A stretch of DNA of 64,000 bases from Argopecten irradians (GCF_041381155.1 NC_091140.1:26458452-26522451); one strand, 5' to 3'. Shown: positions 35,085-48,062, counted from the first letter of the stretch. The notes: a model not told the origin generated them from the sequence alone. Program-made: numbers and translations.

Positions 35085-37480
35085 TTTCAATTTGTTTATT
35101 TCCGTAAGCCTTGCGGCTTATAAGACACAAAGTACAATTTTAATACATATTGAATAATTTAAACATGTACAGGAGAGTGATTGTATACAAAAAAACACAA
35201 ACATTAGCACACAATTATTATACATCATATACTATACAGTTACGGTGTATCAAGAGACTGAGAACGTTTCTGGAATGCAAGTTTTAAGAATTTTCCGAGA
35301 TTATTTAAAACTTTAACATTACAGTATTTACACTGAGTAATTGAACAAGTTGAACATACTTGGATGATAAAATAATAAGGTTTCAGATATCTAATTCGTA
35401 GTTGGGTATAAAAAGGACATTTAAGGATGAAGTGAAACTAATCTTCTATAGGTATCATTGGTATTTCAAACTTTACAGATTCTATTAGGTCGTGCTACAT
35501 TTTGAAACCTACCACTTTCTATATTTAACTTATGACTACTTAATCGTATACTTGTAATACTGTTTTTATACTTTTGATCAATGGGTTTCTTTAACTAATA
35601 TTGTAAACCAAAATTGTCTTCTAGATGTTGATATACAATTCCTCTTGAGGAATTCTGTATTCTGTATAAAATTTCTTGAGTACATACATCATACAATTTT
35701 TGTCAATTAGTTTATATACAATATTACTCTCATACGTACTATTCCACAAATACCCCCAATCCTAGCTTATTCAGTTCGGCTTGTACATTCATGATCCAAT
35801 CATCATTATCTAATATTCTTTGCTCATAACATGCTTTTAATATACAATTATCGGTTTCTTTAAAGACGCCCCACCGCTGACAAATAGTGTTTTTTCGCTG
35901 TTAAAAACTGGAGCAAACGATTTAGTATTTCTCTTCAGTTACAAAAGTTACTTACTTTACACCATTACCATCATTGAAAAGTTCGAGCTTCTAATTTTTT
36001 TAAGTTAAAAATATAAAAAAAAAAAAAACAATTAATTGCATCCCGAAAAAATTCCGTGTCACTATATCCTTTATGGAATGAAATACTGATTGTGAATGCA
36101 GCAAAAGCGTAATAAATTATTTTATATATTTTTTGTGTTAATTAGACACATACATTCACGATTAAACACCAATTATTGTTCAAATGATGACAATTATTTA
36201 TGCTCTGTCGTCGGTGGAGCATCTTTAAGTTTTACCCAGTATTTCAATATTTTCATTTTCCGGATAATATGCATAGGCAATCTACCTAACTCATAGTATA
36301 CAAGATCATTACAAGTGTTTTACCGACGCCTAGAATTCTTTTACAAAAACTAACATGTACTTTTTCAACCTCTAGTGCTCTATGAAAACCCCATACTTCA
36401 CATGCATAACCTAATACACTATTTATGTGTCAAATACTTAACATAATGTTTCGGTGTTAAAACTACGACTGTTTAATTTATTTGATAATGCAAAATATGC
36501 TTTTCTGCCTTTTTCAGCTACATGTTGTTGAGTTTTGTTAAATTTACCATTATAATTAAAAAACATACCTAGATAGTTAAAATCATCTACCACTTCTACT
36601 TCTTTATGGTCGTAAAACCATGTTTCTTCTTGTCTTACAATACCACCATTTCTAAAAACTACAATTTTAGTTTTTTCTACATTAATTGTATCCAACATAG
36701 TTTGTAAAGCATGCGGACTTTCTGCAATAAGCAATGTATCGTCCGCGTACATACATGTAAGTAAAAACAGGGATATCATACCAATTCCAACCGGTTGCCA
36801 ACTTTCTTTATAAAATTCATTTCACAATCATTCACAAAAAGACTGTATAAAATTGGTGAGAGTACTTCGCCTTGGAAGAGACCGACTTTGTTATCAAAAT
36901 ATTCTGATATATGACCATTGTATTTCCCACATGATTTTACATTTTCATATACATGTATAGACTTAATAATTTTTTTAAAATTTTCCTTGAACTCCGTGTT
37001 TTTATAAGTTTACACCAACGTTTCCCTCTATCAATAAGATTAAAAGCCTTTTATAATCAATGAAACAACAGTACAAATGTTTCTTTTTATTAAGAGTTGT
37101 TCTATTAATTAGTGATTGAAGGACGAATATTGCATCTACTGTTGAGTGACCAGCTTTAAAACCAAATTGAGCATCAGTTAAAACAGAATTTTCCTTATCC
37201 CACTTAATCAGCCTTCTGTTTAACACTGCGGTAAATAGCTTTCCCATAAAACTTACTAAAGTTATACCTCTATAATTATTGACATTATTTATATCACCTT
37301 TTTTATGTACTGGGACAACGGAGCCACGTGACCACACTTCTGGAAAAAACCCGGATTCAAAAATTCTACTAAAGAGTTTTGATATACAAGGTATCAAAAT
37401 ATATACATGTGTAGTTGGAATATCGAGTAATTGTAATTTCCTAATGAGATTACATGACACTAGTTTATAATTTATAAGGC
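35085..37480 (-). pseudogene. LINE reverse transcriptase relic B with 3' tail
   Basis: Minus-strand blocks VPVHKKGDINNVNNYRGITL, LTDAQFGFKAGHSTVDAI and LYCCFIDYK (37.0-37.4 kb) are followed by GLFQGEVLSP, DDTLLIAESPHAL (36.7 kb), TKIVVFRNGG and YLGMFFNYNGKF. Beyond the nested MITE at 35.86-36.23 kb it resumes with QRILDNDDWI and MNVQAELNKLGLG. It ends near 35085 with a GCCGCAAGGC hairpin, GGAAATAAAC and an ATTG-type tail, typical of a LINE 3' terminus. Frameshifts and stops make it inactive. Confidence 0.85.
35860..36228 (+). mobile_element. TTAA MITE nested in a LINE
   Basis: Begins TTAA AGACGCCCCACCG and ends CGGTGGAGCATCT TTAA, 369 bp. The body matches the copies at 55.8 and 57.6 kb: TTAATTGCATCCCG in the centre and CACGATTAAACACCAATTA near the end. 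LINE homology continues on both sides, so the MITE landed after the LINE. Confidence 0.85.
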
Positions 37481-37489
37481 TAACAAATT

Positions 37490-39565
37490 ACAATGTAGCG
37501 GCAAAATAACACTCGTTTCCTCATTATAAAATTCATGGACGTGCTCACCCAGGCCGCCGTCGCTGGCTTTCGGCCTCCTCACCCATACCTCCGTCCCCAG
37601 TTTATTCACAATTTCATCAAATCACCACTGAATTACACCTGAAATTTCGTTACAAATTAATTTACAAACATCTAACATCAATTATATATCTTTACACACA
37701 GTTTAACCACCGCATGCCCCGTATTTTGACAGCGAAAAATGTAAACAAATCACCCACACCACTACTCGCATGACTTATGTGGCTTAGCTTCAACGAATCG
37801 TGCATCCTTGGCTTCAATCAACACATCTCATCGGTAGAATGGAAATCACTATACATGCTAAAACTGTTGGTTTTTAATTTTCCTCTCAATATCTGTGTCT
37901 ATGATCGCATCGAAAAAATGTAAACAACTACCGTCGGCCATTTTCTCGCTTCGAGCTTTCCCATATGCCGTCTAATTATTAATATAAGCGCCCCCTAAGT
38001 CAGAGATACGCACCTCCTGCGCACCCCGATTCCGTTAACCTTCTACACGGTGAGACTTAGAATGTCGGTTGCTAGAAGGCCTGCGCAACATGTATTACGA
38101 CTATGCTCACCAAAAAGCCGAAGACATAGCCGAATTACGAAGAGACCTGTAGGGAACAACCGACGACAAGTAACTAAATGAAAAGAAAAGTACAAGATTT
38201 AGCCCCGGGTAGAATTTCTACCCGGCCCCTGATTGGCTGGTTAATTATGAACATAAAAAGCAAAAACAAATTCTGACAGGTATTTATGTTTAGAAACAAA
38301 TTGTATGATTTAGGAAATTCAGATTGAAATTTAAGTTTAAAATATCAATTTCGATAATAAATATATAAAAATATTAGAATTTCAGGATTTTTTAGTACAA
38401 AATGTACCTTATTTCAAAATGGCTACCCTGGCTGAATTTTGAGCAGATGGACCTAACATTTTCCTATCTAGTGTTATGTGAGCACATAGACTTTAATTAT
38501 AAAACACAAAAGCTAACTAATATTCAACTGTTTTAATAATACATCACAAAACCTTATTGCTACCATCCTATTCTAATCGGTCTCTTATCTTGCCATGTTT
38601 TTGGGATTTCACGTACATGTGTATATATACGTAGTTTTAAATAATCTATTCACTTTGATTGGTTACTCAGTACCCGGATTAACCAAATCTATCTACATGT
38701 GTTGTTTGATTACTTGGTTTTGAAGATATCAGATGTGTAAGTAAAGTTTATTGCATGGCTTTTGAGTACAGTGTAATAAGGGATTTATTACTGCCGAGCG
38801 AAGCGAGGTTGGTAATAAGTCCCGAGTGACGAGAAATCATGCAATAATTAACTGACTTATTTGCATGCTTCTTGACATCGATCAAAAAGACAGATAGATT
38901 GTAAAATATACACTTTTCCATTCCCATTGTTCTCTGTTTTGATTTACCTGTACCTTTTATGCTTGTGAGCACTTTTCAGTATTATAGGTTTTTGCTCAAT
39001 GTTAATAATTTGTATATCAGTTTGGCATTGTCCTTCATAAGGAGCACAAGGAGTTTCGCCATGTTTATAAATGAAAACTTTGATTCTGCAAAATGCTGCA
39101 TAAAAATGTTTTAGGAGATATGTACAGTATGAAACAATTGGATTATTATCATGCTCTGTTCAGCGATTGCAAGAAAAATAAGTAAAAGGAAAAAAGAAAT
39201 TGTTGGAAACTTTAAATGTAAGTGTTTAAAATTAATTCCATCCGTGGTTTCAATTGATAAAATGCATATATATTTAATACAAATGCATCATTTGTTGATA
39301 TAAAGGTTCATGAGGAGTTACAACTTTTCGTTACAATACAAATTAAAGTTGCTATCATATAAAAATTAATTAAGCTTTTTGATTTACATTTGAGTAAATG
39401 TGATTTTCTTTGTAGTGAAACAGGGTTTGGTCTAGTTGTCTCAATTATCGGAATGCCGCTGGTATTCGGGATACCTCGGGTATCTGTGTGCGTCCGATAG
39501 GTAGCTGACAAATCTCGCCAGTCTTGAATCCAGCACCAGCCAGTTTACACGTAATTACGTATCTA
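37490..39565. other. intergenic stretch, GC-richer at 37.5-38.2 kb
   Basis: 37.5-38.2 kb is CpG-richer than average and could hold a promoter, but no ORF above about 40 codons is convincing. 38205-38225 is a perfect hairpin, CCGGGTAGAA-T-TTCTACCCGG. The remainder is AT-rich with no recognised feature. Confidence 0.4.
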
Positions 39566-39569
39566 ATAT

Positions 39570-39783
39570 TGTCATGGAATATGTTTTGTTAGATGATGGT
39601 TTTTTTGATGAGCGATGATGAACACAGCATGTCGGCTTCCATTTTTTATTCACAACTCATTTTTCTCTCCTCCTGAGAGGAGAGTTACATAATATATTGC
39701 ATAACATAATAATTAAGGTTATCTCCCTTAGACCGATATCTCAGCATCTCCAGCACACCCATATCATATACATATATATAACA
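39570..39783 (-). repeat. 3' LTR of the gypsy element
   Basis: On the plus strand it starts TGTCATGG and ends ATATAACA, so it has TG...CA ends in element orientation. It matches the other LTR except at two C/T sites. The palindromic CTCCTCCTGAGAGGAG lies inside. Confidence 0.95.
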
Positions 39784-39798
39784 TGCCGCCCCCCTTAA
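39784..39798 (-). other. polypurine tract of the gypsy element
   Basis: On the minus strand it reads TTAAGGGGGGCGGCA and abuts the 3' LTR, the position and composition expected for the plus-strand primer. Confidence 0.8.
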
Positions 39799-40759
39799 TA
39801 TAAAATTGGAAATTTTATTATGGGTGTGTGGAGATGAGGATACGGTAAAATAAACATTACTAGTTTTAAATGACATCAAAAGGATATGGTAATTAATCAC
39901 ACATGTTATTGATCAATTTATACTTTGATGTAATTATATAATGAATTAAGTGGATCTCATATGGACGTATCTAATATAGCAGAAAAAAAAATATATGTCA
40001 CACAAATGATCATGTAATAACCAAATACTCGGAGAACCCTACTCTCAGTAATTCAGGGAATGTTTGAGTATCTACATTATGTATGGTTACATATACATTG
40101 GCAAGAAAATCAACCAAATGTAGACCATTAAGATGAGACAAAATATAAATGCTATAGATTACTTATGAGAGATCTTACTATAACCATTAATTGTAAAAAC
40201 ATCATCAAAAGTTCAATTGCATTACACATGTTTCTCAATATTCATATTTCAAAAATACTCCAAAACCTGGATCTTGTTACAAGCAATTCTATCCAAAAAC
40301 ACTGTAATAATCAAACATCTATAGCAAAAACATACGCATGATGTAAATTAGCACATTCAAAATTTAATCAAGGAGTGGTATTAAATGGATATTCAATCAG
40401 ATTCCCATTGGAATGAGACCTCAACATAAACTCTATGAAACTGTAATGTACATATAGTAAATTCAATCAAAAAGCCAATAGACATTCAATAATATTCTGA
40501 ATTCAGATCAGTAAGTAATTCTATCTAATAAAATGCAATTAGAAATCAAACTGAATAATCGATTTACCAATCAATATTGAATCCATACATCTAATTCAAA
40601 CGAGAAAATACTGAGGAATGTCATATTATCAATAAAGACACAAAAATGTGTATAATGCATTATGTACAATTGCAACACAAATATCATAGTTAACACAACT
40701 ACAATGGTATTCAAAGATGATGGAATAATTCAACATACATACATGACTAGAAATAAAGT

Positions 40760-41655
40760 CTACGAGATCATAGCGGGAGGTTTTCTCTGTACTAGTTTAA
40801 GTGCTTTAGAGTTCATTTTGCTAGGAGAAATCCAAACGGCGTTCTGAGCTGGCTCACCAACAAGATGTACAAGGTATAATAACCTATCACCATCTTTCTT
40901 TTGAGCTAAGACACGCTTTATTTTGTGAATGCCATTGTCGCTAGAGGAACCCGAGGAAAAGAGTTCATTTGGGTTAATATGGTGTTCATCACAAAAACGA
41001 GCAGGCTTACGTTTAGAGCGCACAGGTCGTGTTGAAGATCGAGAGTTTGATTTTGCATCCTGTTGAACAGAAGAATCAGCATCCACAGCAGGAGAGTCTA
41101 TCTCTGTGGTAACATCAAATACTGACGATGACATAGCATCAATTTCCGTTGACAGTCTATAAGGATGATTATCCGACACCATTGTAGAGGGTTCAGAATC
41201 ATTAGGTGGACTGTCTATTTCAGTTGTGAATTCATAGTTTTGATTGTCATTTTCAACATTCCTTTTCACTGAAGTGAGGGCTTGATCGATGAAAAAGTTA
41301 GATGGGTTGGGAGAACGTACATACGCCATCTTGAGTCGATCAATATGAACAGGTTTATCCATGACTTTCCCTGTCTGGCTATCTCGTAGTAGAATCATGT
41401 GAGGACTTTGTATCTCGTTAACTATATGAGGTCCACTGTATTTGGCCTGTAGCTTCTGTCCCTTGCCTGTAGGTTGTATACATAAATAGACATAGTCTCC
41501 TTCAGTGACATCCAAGGGGTGAGCATTACGATTGACTCTCTCCTTCATTTGTAGTTGGGTTTTGTGAACGGCATCCTGCATTTCTGTACGGACGAGTTGC
41601 AAACGCCGCGCATGTTGACGAAGATATGTATGTACAATCCGCAGGCAATCCAGAG
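40760..41655 (-). pseudogene. pol: integrase C-terminus with GPY/F module and chromo-like tail
   Basis: About 300 codons read after a +1-type frame break near 41650 from the integrase core. In this frame are GDYVYLCIQP and KYSGPHIVNEI (residues about 92-102), the GPY/F module of Ty3/gypsy integrases. A Ser/Asp-rich linker with three TTEIDS repeats follows. The last 50 residues, IKRVLAQKKDGDRLLYLVH then AVWISPSKM, have the strand pattern and aromatic/W spacing of a chromodomain but are divergent. The stop is at 40760. Between it and the 3' LTR lie about 960 bp of AT-rich untranslated sequence. Confidence 0.8.
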
Positions 41656-44432
41656 AAATCAGTCGCAGAAATGTTACCCAAGGGAAAGCGTGGTCTTTGC
41701 CCATACAATATTTCAAATGGGGAGTATTTCGTACTGCTATTGACAGAATTGTTCATTGCAAAGGTAATAGCTGGCAACACTTCCTCCCAGTTTTTTCCTT
41801 GAGACACAAATGGAGTCATGCGCTCTGCGAGAGTTCGATGGAGACGTTCCACTGATCCAAGGCAATGGTGAACAAATGCAGGTGTGAATTGTTGTGAAAC
41901 AGAAAGCAATCGGCACACCTCTTTAGTACATCTTGACATGAATTCAGTGCCCTGATCACTCAACAACGAGTCACAAACACCAAACTGAGTAAACAGTTGA
42001 AATAAGCACTGCGAGACAGTTAATACATCCTTACTTGGAATAGGTAGTACAAATAAGTATCTGGTGAATAAGTCAACCGCTGTGAACAAGTATGTGTTGC
42101 CCTTTGCTGATGTAGGTAGTGGTCCATATAAATCTATTTGCCATACTTCAAATGGAGCCGAGGGGGTTTTGAAACTAGTAATTGGTGATCTCGTAGGAAT
42201 CTTTGTAATTTTCCTTGTTTGGCAATGGTGACAACTCCGTACATAGTCGGAAACAACTGAAGCCATCTTTGGAAAATAGAAGTGAGTCCGTAATAAGTCA
42301 AGAGTGTGAGCAATGCCACCGTGGCCTCCCATGGGTGAGTCATGGTGAAGTTCCAAGAATGTTCGGATCATTGCTTGAGGCAATGCAAGCTGGTACTGAC
42401 TTAGTAACTTCGAGCGTGCAGATTTGGCTATGCGCGAATGAAACAACAAGCCATCCACTAAAATAAAGTCACTTGCTTGAAGTAAAACCAACCTAGATTG
42501 CTTTTGAGAAGCAGGTAAAATCTGGTTTGATAAGTATGCATACAAATCTTTGTAGGACTCGTCAAGTTTTTGTAATGAAGCAACATCCTCTCGCGAGAAT
42601 TTAGTGTTTCTTAATATGTCAAGTTGTGGTAGTTGGTCATTGGAAACATTGCTATCTGTATCAGTGACTCGTGTGTCTAAGAGTTCAATATCTGAATCAC
42701 TTCCTTGAGAGTTTATGTCCATGGATGGTGAAGACAAGGATACCTCAGATAGCGTTTCTTGTGAATGTTCGGAAGTAGCCACAGGTAAGGGGGAAATACA
42801 AAAGTCTGATGCTATTGAGGGAGTATCACCACAAACGTGTTCAGGAGTAGAGGATACAGCTGTGTCATCACTTGTTATCACCTGTAGAACCTCTATATCA
42901 TCGTCACTCAAATGGGTATTGTCAGTGTCCTCTTTAGATGATGCACTGGTAAATGCCTCACATGGCTTCAGAATGTCACTAGGTGTTTTTATTGCAGGAG
43001 AAGCTAGTAGATTAGGCAATGTAGTAACTCGACTACGAGACGTAGGCCGCAATTTACGTTTGACACGCTTGGAAGGTAACTCAGCATCATCAGTGTCACC
43101 ATCATATCCATCGTCATTGTCCAGTAAGGTGACAGGTGGAAGCAATGCTACATTTTGGACTTTGACATCCACTTCATTAGAGCGTGCTTTGAGCAAGTCA
43201 ACAATGTTTTGTCCAGTAGGCAAATTAATAACACAAGGCTTGTCATTCACATACGAGAAATGTGGGTCATCCTCATTGGGGCTGGTAATTGGGTCATTTT
43301 GTTCAATCTGGGACCTACTTAAGGCATCCTCAACAACCATTTCTGCAGCAGGCTTGTAAACAATGTCAAAACTGAATTGCTGCAGAATAGTTAACCATCG
43401 GTCAAATATTGCACCACTTAACTTCTTCTGAAATAGGGGTTTCAAGGCTTGATGATCGCACTCGACGATGAAATGCCGGCCGCGCAAGTAATCCGCACAG
43501 TCAAGTATACTGGTAACAACTCCCAACAGCTCCAGCTTTGTTGGTCCATATGACTGTTGTCCTTTGTTGAGAGATTTAGAACCAAAACGTACAACTTTGT
43601 GAATGTCTGGATGTGCATGCGTTTTGTCAATCCCTTTGTTTTCAGAATCCGCAGGATGAATTTGGTATAACATATATCCTATTCCCTTCGAAGAAGTGTC
43701 AACTCCCAAATGGAATGGCAAGTCATAACGCGGAAATGTTAGTACACATGATTCTGATAATAGTGATTTCAGTTTATCAAAAGCATTTTGTTGTTCAACA
43801 GTCCAGATAAACTTTTGTGTTTTCTTCATCAACCGTAGCAATGGCTGAGCGACAGCAGCATAGTTAGGAATATATTTTCTAAACCAGTTCATAAGACCCA
43901 GAAAGCGTTTCAACTCTGTTGAACTTGTTGGTTCTGGCATATCCTGCACAGCTTTGATTCGATCTGGTGGCGGACTAATTCCATCCTTGGATATCAAATG
44001 ACCAAGATACAAGCAAGATTGTTTGGCGAATGAACACTTTTTGGGACCTAGCTTGAGCCCAGCTGCGCGAAATCTGGAAAATACTTCACTTAGATCAGCA
44101 AGATGCTGTTGAAATGTTTCAGAAAAAATCAGTACATCATCTAAATAACATAATACGGTGTGAAATGTTAAGCCATGCAAAACTTTGTCCATCAATAACT
44201 GAAATGTATTTGGAGCAGTTGACAACCCCATAGGCATCCTCTGAAATTGGTAGGTTCCAAAACAAGTGTTAAAAGCTGTGAAGCGTCGCGATTCAGGAGC
44301 AATCCCCATTTGAAAGAATCCAGAAGATAAATCTATAGATGTAATATAGTTCGGTACACGCTCACTAAACGACTCAGTAAGTTCCTCCAAATTCGGTATG
44401 GTGTAATGAAATGGTTTTGTTTGTGAATTCAA
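41526..44432 (-). pseudogene. pol: gypsy pol: RT, RNase H and integrase core
   Basis: A 968-codon frame. RT: DLSSGFFQ (residue 34 onward) and YLDDVLIF (96-103, catalytic DD). RNase H: D245 in LGVDTSSKG, E301, D326 and D369. A roughly 170-residue acidic, Ser-rich linker (about 430-600) then precedes the integrase. The integrase zinc finger has His near 697 and 704 with C734 and C737. The core has D767 (WQIDLYG), D826 (SDQGTEF) and E862. The first RT block lies in another frame just upstream (break near 44440, one base lost). After about residue 935 the frame leaves homology and the true continuation is the 40.76-41.65 kb frame. A 214-codon antisense frame here is a shadow. Confidence 0.93.
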
Positions 44433-44464
44433 ATGTCTAAAGTCACAGCAAAAGCGATACTGAG

Positions 44465-46666
44465 CTACACTTTTCTCCGAGAATTATCCTTAAACTGATC
44501 CGGATCTTTGCAACGCTTTGACACGAGTACTATAGGGCTAGTAATGATAAGATCCTCCTTTTCCGAAACTGGAGTAATAATTCCTTGTGATAATAGCTCG
44601 TCCAACTGATGACGCAATACCTGACGTTTATCTGGGGATAATTTGTAAGGCTTCTGGTTTTTTGCCACAGGATCAGGTTTTAACAGAATTTTATGCTGGA
44701 CAAGATCAGTATAACCAAGTGACGGGTTGTCTGGGGTAACAAAAATATCAGAATGTTCAGCCAAAAGTTCAATCAATCTAGATTTTTCCTGGTCTGACAA
44801 ATTATCAGAGATATCAAAGTATGACTGAAATTTATCTCTATCTACAGAGTTATCTACCCTTACAGTATCTATACAGTCTTTCTGTAACTTTGAGCTATTT
44901 GTTTCACATGGTGAAGTAGTAGTCACATGATTACACAAAAATACTTCGGGAGTACATTTGTCACTTTGAAATTGATTACCTTTACATTTCTCACAAACAC
45001 AAGAAACTTTGTCAAAATTATTTGTATGCAGACTTTGACAACTATGGGTACCATGGCAGCATTTGGAACAATTATTTACATGACAACATTTGGCATTATT
45101 ATTTACACAACATTTGGCATCATTATTTACACAACATTTGAAAGAATGAGGAAAAGTATGCATATTGTCATCAAAAACATCTTTGTCAACATTGTTAACA
45201 TATTTGGCAACATTGGTATGACCTGTAGTAACATCAATTCTGTTTAAGTCAATATGGGGTATGGTATGAACACAAGTATTAAAAACATCATTGTCAGCAT
45301 TGTGAACACATTTGGCAACATTGTTTTGACTAGCATTAGCAACATATCTGTTTAAGTCAACATTATGACAACATTTGGCAACATTTGGTAAAGTATGTAT
45401 ACTTTGGTCTGAAAAACCTTTGTCAACATCATGAATACATCTGACAACATTGGTTTGGCTAGCAGCAGCATCAACTCTGTTTAAGTCAACATCAGGACAA
45501 CATTTGGCAACATTAGGTAAAGTATGTATACTTTGGTCTGAAAAACCTTTGTCAACATCATGAATACATCTGACAACATTGGTTTGGCTAGCAGCAGCAT
45601 CAACTCTGTTTAAGTCAACATCAGGACAACATTTGGCAACATTAGGTAAAGTATGTACAACATCATCAAAAACATCATTGTCAACCTTCGACTGACATTG
45701 GGCATTGGAAACACCTATACAACAATGCTTGTCAACATTTGTACAAAAAATTTCACTGGATATTGTATTTACAGATGCATTTGTCTCATTGGGATTTACT
45801 GTATGTACTACATCTTTGTTTAGATTCAGCACATGAAAATGACCAATAACTTTACCCCGATATATAGTCACAGGTTTACTGGTGGGGTTTAAAATCTGAA
45901 CAGGTACCATACCCTTGTGATTGACAGTAGCAACACTTCTGGCTAATAATAATCCAGATTTGTTTAGTTTTACAGTACCTTTACAAATACCTTGTAAACC
46001 ACACAATACAGAAGTTTGCACAAACATACGACATTCACTGTTAGCAGCTACAACACATCGCTTGCTAGCAACTAGATTATTTTTCTCTGAAAAATATGTA
46101 AAGTTTGAAAAATCTAGTACAACTTTGTGTTCTGTCAAATATGGAATCCCTAGCAACAAAGGATGTGAGCACTGAGGAATAATGTAAACATTGACACTAT
46201 GTCTTCCTTGTGGAGTTTTCATGATGACATCTGCCTGACCAATGACTTGGACGGTCTGTGAATTTGGTAACACAATATTAGGATTTGACAGTGAATTAAT
46301 AGATGATTTACACTTGTTAGGTACAGACTCATACATTTGGGATGACATGATATTAATTTCACTGCCAGAGTCAATAAGAGCACCTATTTCATGAACATTG
46401 TCAAATTTAACTGGCATATACATAAACCTATTTTTGTTCTCCCGAGATTCCGCGTCTACAGATGTATATGACTGAGTAGTACTAAATGCCTCAAAGTCAG
46501 AGGTTGAGTCACTGTCTATTTTGGTACAATTGGAAAAGGTGGCGGCACCTCGAATACTGGATGTCCCGGAGAGTTGGGCCGCTGGATGTTGTTCCTCACC
46601 GGGGCTAGGTAGTTTAACTGACCACAAGTGATGGCTGTATGTCCATACATGCTGCAGAGCTGACAC
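44465..46666 (-). pseudogene. pol: gypsy pol 5' part: protease, Cys/His repeat domain, start of RT
   Basis: A 733-codon frame overlapping the gag end by about 150 bp in the -1 frame. The retropepsin-type protease has DSG at residues 99-101 (ALIDSGSEINIMS) and LLLGIPYL at about 170. Residues 327-505 are a tandem repeat of about 43 residues carrying NVAKCCPDVDLNR, SQTNVVRCIHDVD and IHTLP. Shorter KCCVNNNA repeats follow (about 509-537), then VSCVCEKC. RT begins after about residue 625 with the usual LLxxHSDIF, SLGYTD and QKPYKLSP blocks and GIITPVSE. The frame stops at 44465 where RT continues in another frame. No canonical slippery heptamer was found next to the gag stop. Confidence 0.9.
45049..45690 (-). 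repeat. 129-bp in-frame tandem repeat inside pol
   Basis: CTTTGGTCTGAAAAACC (plus strand) is at 45402 and 45531, exactly 129 bp apart. About four units are present and two are nearly identical. The period keeps frame (43 codons). Each unit contributes a CC pair and a CIH or CVH motif. A second, 8-codon KCC repeat follows toward 45049. Confidence 0.9.
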
Positions 46667-47635
46667 ATTGTCATAGGAGAAGGAACTCCATTACCGTTCC
46701 AATTACAGTTGAACTGTTTGTGGCCCTCACCACCACACCGGAAACATACAAATTTGGTGGTGTCAGAATGTGGACTGGTGTATCGGTCTGGAGCGCGCGA
46801 GCGGTGTCTCATACTACTGGAGTCATTTACATTTCCCCTTGTTGAAGAGCGTCCCCTTGACAAAACTTCTACCAAGTCAGAAAGTTGATTGACAACAGAA
46901 TTCAGTTCTGAAATATTCGATGGCTGCTGTACATGGGAAACAGTGGTGGGTTCTTTACGACAACCATATAAAGACCCCATCTGTGCTGCAGTTAATGCTG
47001 CTCGGCTGTCTTTAGGCTGACTGGCCCCTACGAAGCGCTGCAAATCTTCTGGTAAAGCAGAAATAAATTTTGACAGAATTTCTAGGTCTGACTTGCCTAT
47101 GCGGTGTCCCTCTTTCTACCAATCTGGCATAGAAGTCCTCTAATGATTCATGGATTGATAGTGACATGCTGATAAAGTTCTGATTTTCAAGGAGGAGCGC
47201 AGGACTACAGGCTGACAACTGTGTGTATTCAGTTTGAAAGAGTTCACTTACTTCCAACCATGACTTGTCATGTAGATTTAAAGAATTGAACCAAGTTCTT
47301 GCTGGGCCTTGTAGTAGTAGGTGGAATAGTGGCACTCGTTTATCGGGTGATGATCCATCCCCATGCAAAGAATACAGTTGAGAATACGACTCAAATTCAT
47401 GGAGAAACTTTAAACCATTTTCATGCGACAGTCCTGAAAATTTCTTGCATTTAGAAATATCCATTTTGAAAACAGTGGCCTCGCTAGTATTGGACGGACG
47501 AGACAAATTTTTCGAAGTCAAATTATCAAACTCATCTCTAAAATAATGTTCATTTAAAAAGGAATCAGGTAGGATATCCTCGTCATCAGAGTATAAAATT
47601 GTTGATGATAAATCAGATGTATCCACAGAAGACAT
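46516..47635 (-). pseudogene. gag: gypsy gag with two CCHC zinc knuckles, one frame break
   Basis: ATG at 47635 starts an acidic N-terminus. The capsid-type region has PLFHLLLQGPARTWFNSL and WLEVSELFQTEY. Near 47098 homology moves to the +1 frame (one extra base in a GAAAGAGGG context) and continues KSDLEILSKFISALPEDLQ. The nucleocapsid part has C-FR-C-GGEG-H-KQFN-C and C-QL-C-SMYG-H-TAIT-C, two CX2CX4HX4C knuckles. Gag stops at 46516, and pol continues in the -1 frame with about 150 bp of overlap, consistent with frameshift expression. Confidence 0.9.
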
Positions 47636-47831
47636 GTCAAATAACAGGTGAAGAGTGTCATGAATTCAACGACAGGTGCGCGTTTGTGTAATTTCGCGCC
47701 CAAAAAGCACATGGTCACATTCATCGTGATATGGCATCAGTTCAATTCACAAGGCAATCAAATGTATTTATAGGCATAGTTCATCAAAAATGTCAATAAT
47801 GCAGTGAGAGGTACGTTTGCTTACACTGGAA

Positions 47832-47848
47832 CCACGGATTCTCCACCA
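47832..47848 (-). other. primer-binding site of the gypsy element
   Basis: Directly after the 5' LTR the minus strand reads TGGTGGAGAATCCGTGG. TGG pairs with the CCA end of a tRNA. The following bases resemble an alanine tRNA 3' end but not perfectly, so the primer is uncertain. Confidence 0.7.
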
Positions 47849-48062
47849 TGTCATGGAATATGTTTTGTTAGATGATGGTTTTTTTGATGAGCGATGATGA
47901 ACACAGCATGTCGGTTTCCATTTTTTATTCACAACTCATTTTTCTCTCCTCCTGAGAGGAGAGTTACATAATATATTGCATAACATAATAATTAAGGTTA
48001 TCTCCCTTAGACCGATATCTCAGCATCTCCAGCATACCCATATCATATACATATATATAACA
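47849..48062 (-). repeat. 5' LTR of the gypsy element
   Basis: 214 bp, TG...CA, two C/T differences from the 3' LTR. Gag starts about 213 bp inside it. Confidence 0.95.

Noticed and set aside
42715..43359. A 214-codon plus-strand ORF
   Set aside because: It is antisense to the acidic linker and RNase H region of pol. Its Ser-rich composition is explained by the complementary codons.
46500..46680. Programmed -1 frameshift signal at the gag-pol overlap
   Set aside because: The frame relation is -1, but no canonical X-XXY-YYZ heptamer in the gag frame was seen close to the gag stop. Left as possible only.
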